DNA from: Anaerolineales bacterium
GTDB taxonomy: Bacteria; Chloroflexota; Anaerolineae; Anaerolineales; Villigracilaceae
Direction of reading: 5' to 3'
Assembly (NCBI GenBank): GCA_016789485.1
Contig: JAEURE010000038.1
Coordinates: 1 to 14,164, forward strand
DNA: 14,164 nucleotides
The notes below the pieces were generated by a model that had not been told where the DNA came from, searched no databases, and saw nothing but the letters and a program-made list of their open reading frames with translations. Below are positions 13,205-14,164 of the stretch, in pieces. Each line of letters begins with the position of its first letter. The first letter of the stretch is position 1. The translations under genes and the position numbers were made by a program.

Positions 13205-14164
13205 ATGGCTGTTGATTATTCCCATACATATGCGGTAATTATGGCGGGTGGCGGCGGGACGCGCCTCTGGCCTGTTTCAAGAAAAGAGAGACCCAAGCAA
13301 TTGCTTCCGCTGCTGGGAACGGATACTTTATTCCAGAGTACCGTGGCACGTTTAGCGAATTTATTCCCGCCTGAGCGAATTTTAGTAGTTACTGTGGAGG
13401 AGCAGGCGCTTGAGATGAAACTGCAGGCTCCTGAAATCCCTGAGGAGAATTATCTGATTGAACCCGCGCCGCGTGGTACGGCTTCTGTAGTGGGTATGGC
13501 AGCAATGGTTCTGCAAAAACGCGACCCAAATGCTTCTATGGCAATCCTTCCTTCAGATCATTTTATCCGCAACGTGGATCTTTTTCATTATTTACTCAAA
13601 GCCGCCTTTTCAGTTGCCGATGATGGTTATCTTGTCACTCTTGGAATTACTCCAACTGCACCTTCTACGGCATATGGTTACATTCAACAAGGCAGAACGC
13701 TGGATGGCGAATACAAATATCCAGCCTATATGGTTAAGAATTTCAAGGAAAAACCGGATGAGCAGACTGCGCAACAGTTATTGCGTTCAGGCGACCACTC
13801 ATGGAACAGCGGTATGTTCATTTGGCGCACAGATGTGATCATGAATGAAGTAAACAAACAAATGCCGCACTTGGGCAATGAGTTGAAGATCATTGGCAAT
13901 GCATGGGGGACTTCAAAACAAAAGGATGTTTTGGATGAGCGTTGGAGGGGACTTAAAACCGAGACTGTCGATTATGGCGTGATGGAAAAGGCAGAGCGGG
14001 TTGCTGTGTTGCCTGCTGGCGGTTTGGGTTGGAGCGATGTGGGAATGTGGTCATCTCTGTTTGAGGTATTATTACCGGATATGAACGGAAATATCGCTAC
14101 GAATTCCAGCCTGCATCTTGCACATGAAACACATAATACATTGGTCTATGGCGGCTCCATGGAC
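13205..14164 (+). CDS. Mannose-1-phosphate guanylyltransferase (3' end outside window)
   Basis: The frame is open for 320 codons from the ATG to the end of the window, so the gene is cut at its 3' end. It encodes a nucleotidyltransferase making GDP-mannose from mannose-1-phosphate and GTP. The signature AVIMAGGGGTRLWPVSRKE (about 10-28) with KQLLPLLG is the GTP-binding start of the GMP/ManC family. Further motifs are ILPSDHFI, TAYGYIQ, FKEKPD, WNSGMFIW, DYGVMEKAE and GWSDVGMWSSL. An AGGAG site at 13194-13198, overlapping the dprA stop codon, lies 6 nt before the ATG, so the two genes are likely co-transcribed. Whether a C-terminal isomerase domain (long ManC type) follows cannot be seen. Confidence 0.93.
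   Translation, partial: MAVDYSHTYAVIMAGGGGTRLWPVSRKERPKQLLPLLGTDTLFQSTVARLANLFPPERILVVTVEEQALEMKLQAPEIPEENYLIEPAPRGTASVVGMAAMVLQKRDPNASMAILPSDHFIRNVDLFHYLLKAAFSVADDGYLVTLGITPTAPSTAYGYIQQGRTLDGEYKYPAYMVKNFKEKPDEQTAQQLLRSGDHSWNSGMFIWRTDVIMNEVNKQMPHLGNELKIIGNAWGTSKQKDVLDERWRGLKTETVDYGVMEKAERVAVLPAGGLGWSDVGMWSSLFEVLLPDMNGNIATNSSLHLAHETHNTLVYGGSMD

Overview
The window looks like a piece of a bacterial chromosome carrying housekeeping and metabolic genes. No transposase, integrase, CRISPR array, tRNA or rRNA was seen. The mix of glutaconate-type CoA-transferase genes, a P5C-dehydrogenase-like gene, an Atg22/UMF1-type transporter and an rpsP-khpA-rimM cluster without trmD fits a Chloroflexota (Anaerolineae-like) genome. 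That assignment is inference from gene character and was not tested by any search. Several start codons sit 6-8 nt behind a -10 box, which suggests frequent leaderless transcription.

Layout. Positions 1-432 hold the 3' end of purB (+). Positions 446-2527 hold a minus-strand group: a HAD hydrolase, an EamA/DMT transporter and a STAS-domain protein. Positions 2595-5407 hold a second minus-strand operon: a two-helix membrane protein, CoA-transferase subunit A, an alpha/beta hydrolase, then CoA-transferase subunit B. Positions 5495-7069 hold a P5C-dehydrogenase-like aldehyde dehydrogenase (-) with its own promoter and terminator. Positions 7239-7769 hold a secreted thioredoxin-fold protein (+) interrupted by an in-frame TGA. 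Positions 7828-9195 hold a UMF1-family MFS transporter (-), transcribed divergently from ffh. Positions 9373-13195 hold ffh, rpsP, khpA, rimM and dprA (+), followed by the 5' part of a mannose-1-phosphate guanylyltransferase gene that runs off the window.

The standout is the gene at 7239-7769. An in-frame TGA (7527-7529) falls exactly where the first redox cysteine of a thioredoxin CxxC motif belongs, giving Sec-Gly-Thr-Cys. The thioredoxin fold continues intact for 80 residues beyond it. A perfect 7-bp hairpin with a GTT loop begins 20 nt after the TGA, with its apical loop 27 nt downstream, as expected for a bacterial SECIS element. It is best read as an unannotated selenoprotein that ordinary gene calling would split into two small ORFs.

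How genes work together. The CoA-transferase pair with an embedded hydrolase suggests acyl-CoA or dicarboxylate metabolism, and the adjacent P5C dehydrogenase suggests amino-acid (proline) catabolism. The right half is a translation and secretion block (Ffh for SRP, ribosomal protein S16, the RNA-binding protein KhpA, the 30S maturation factor RimM) followed by DNA uptake/recombination (DprA) and sugar-nucleotide synthesis.
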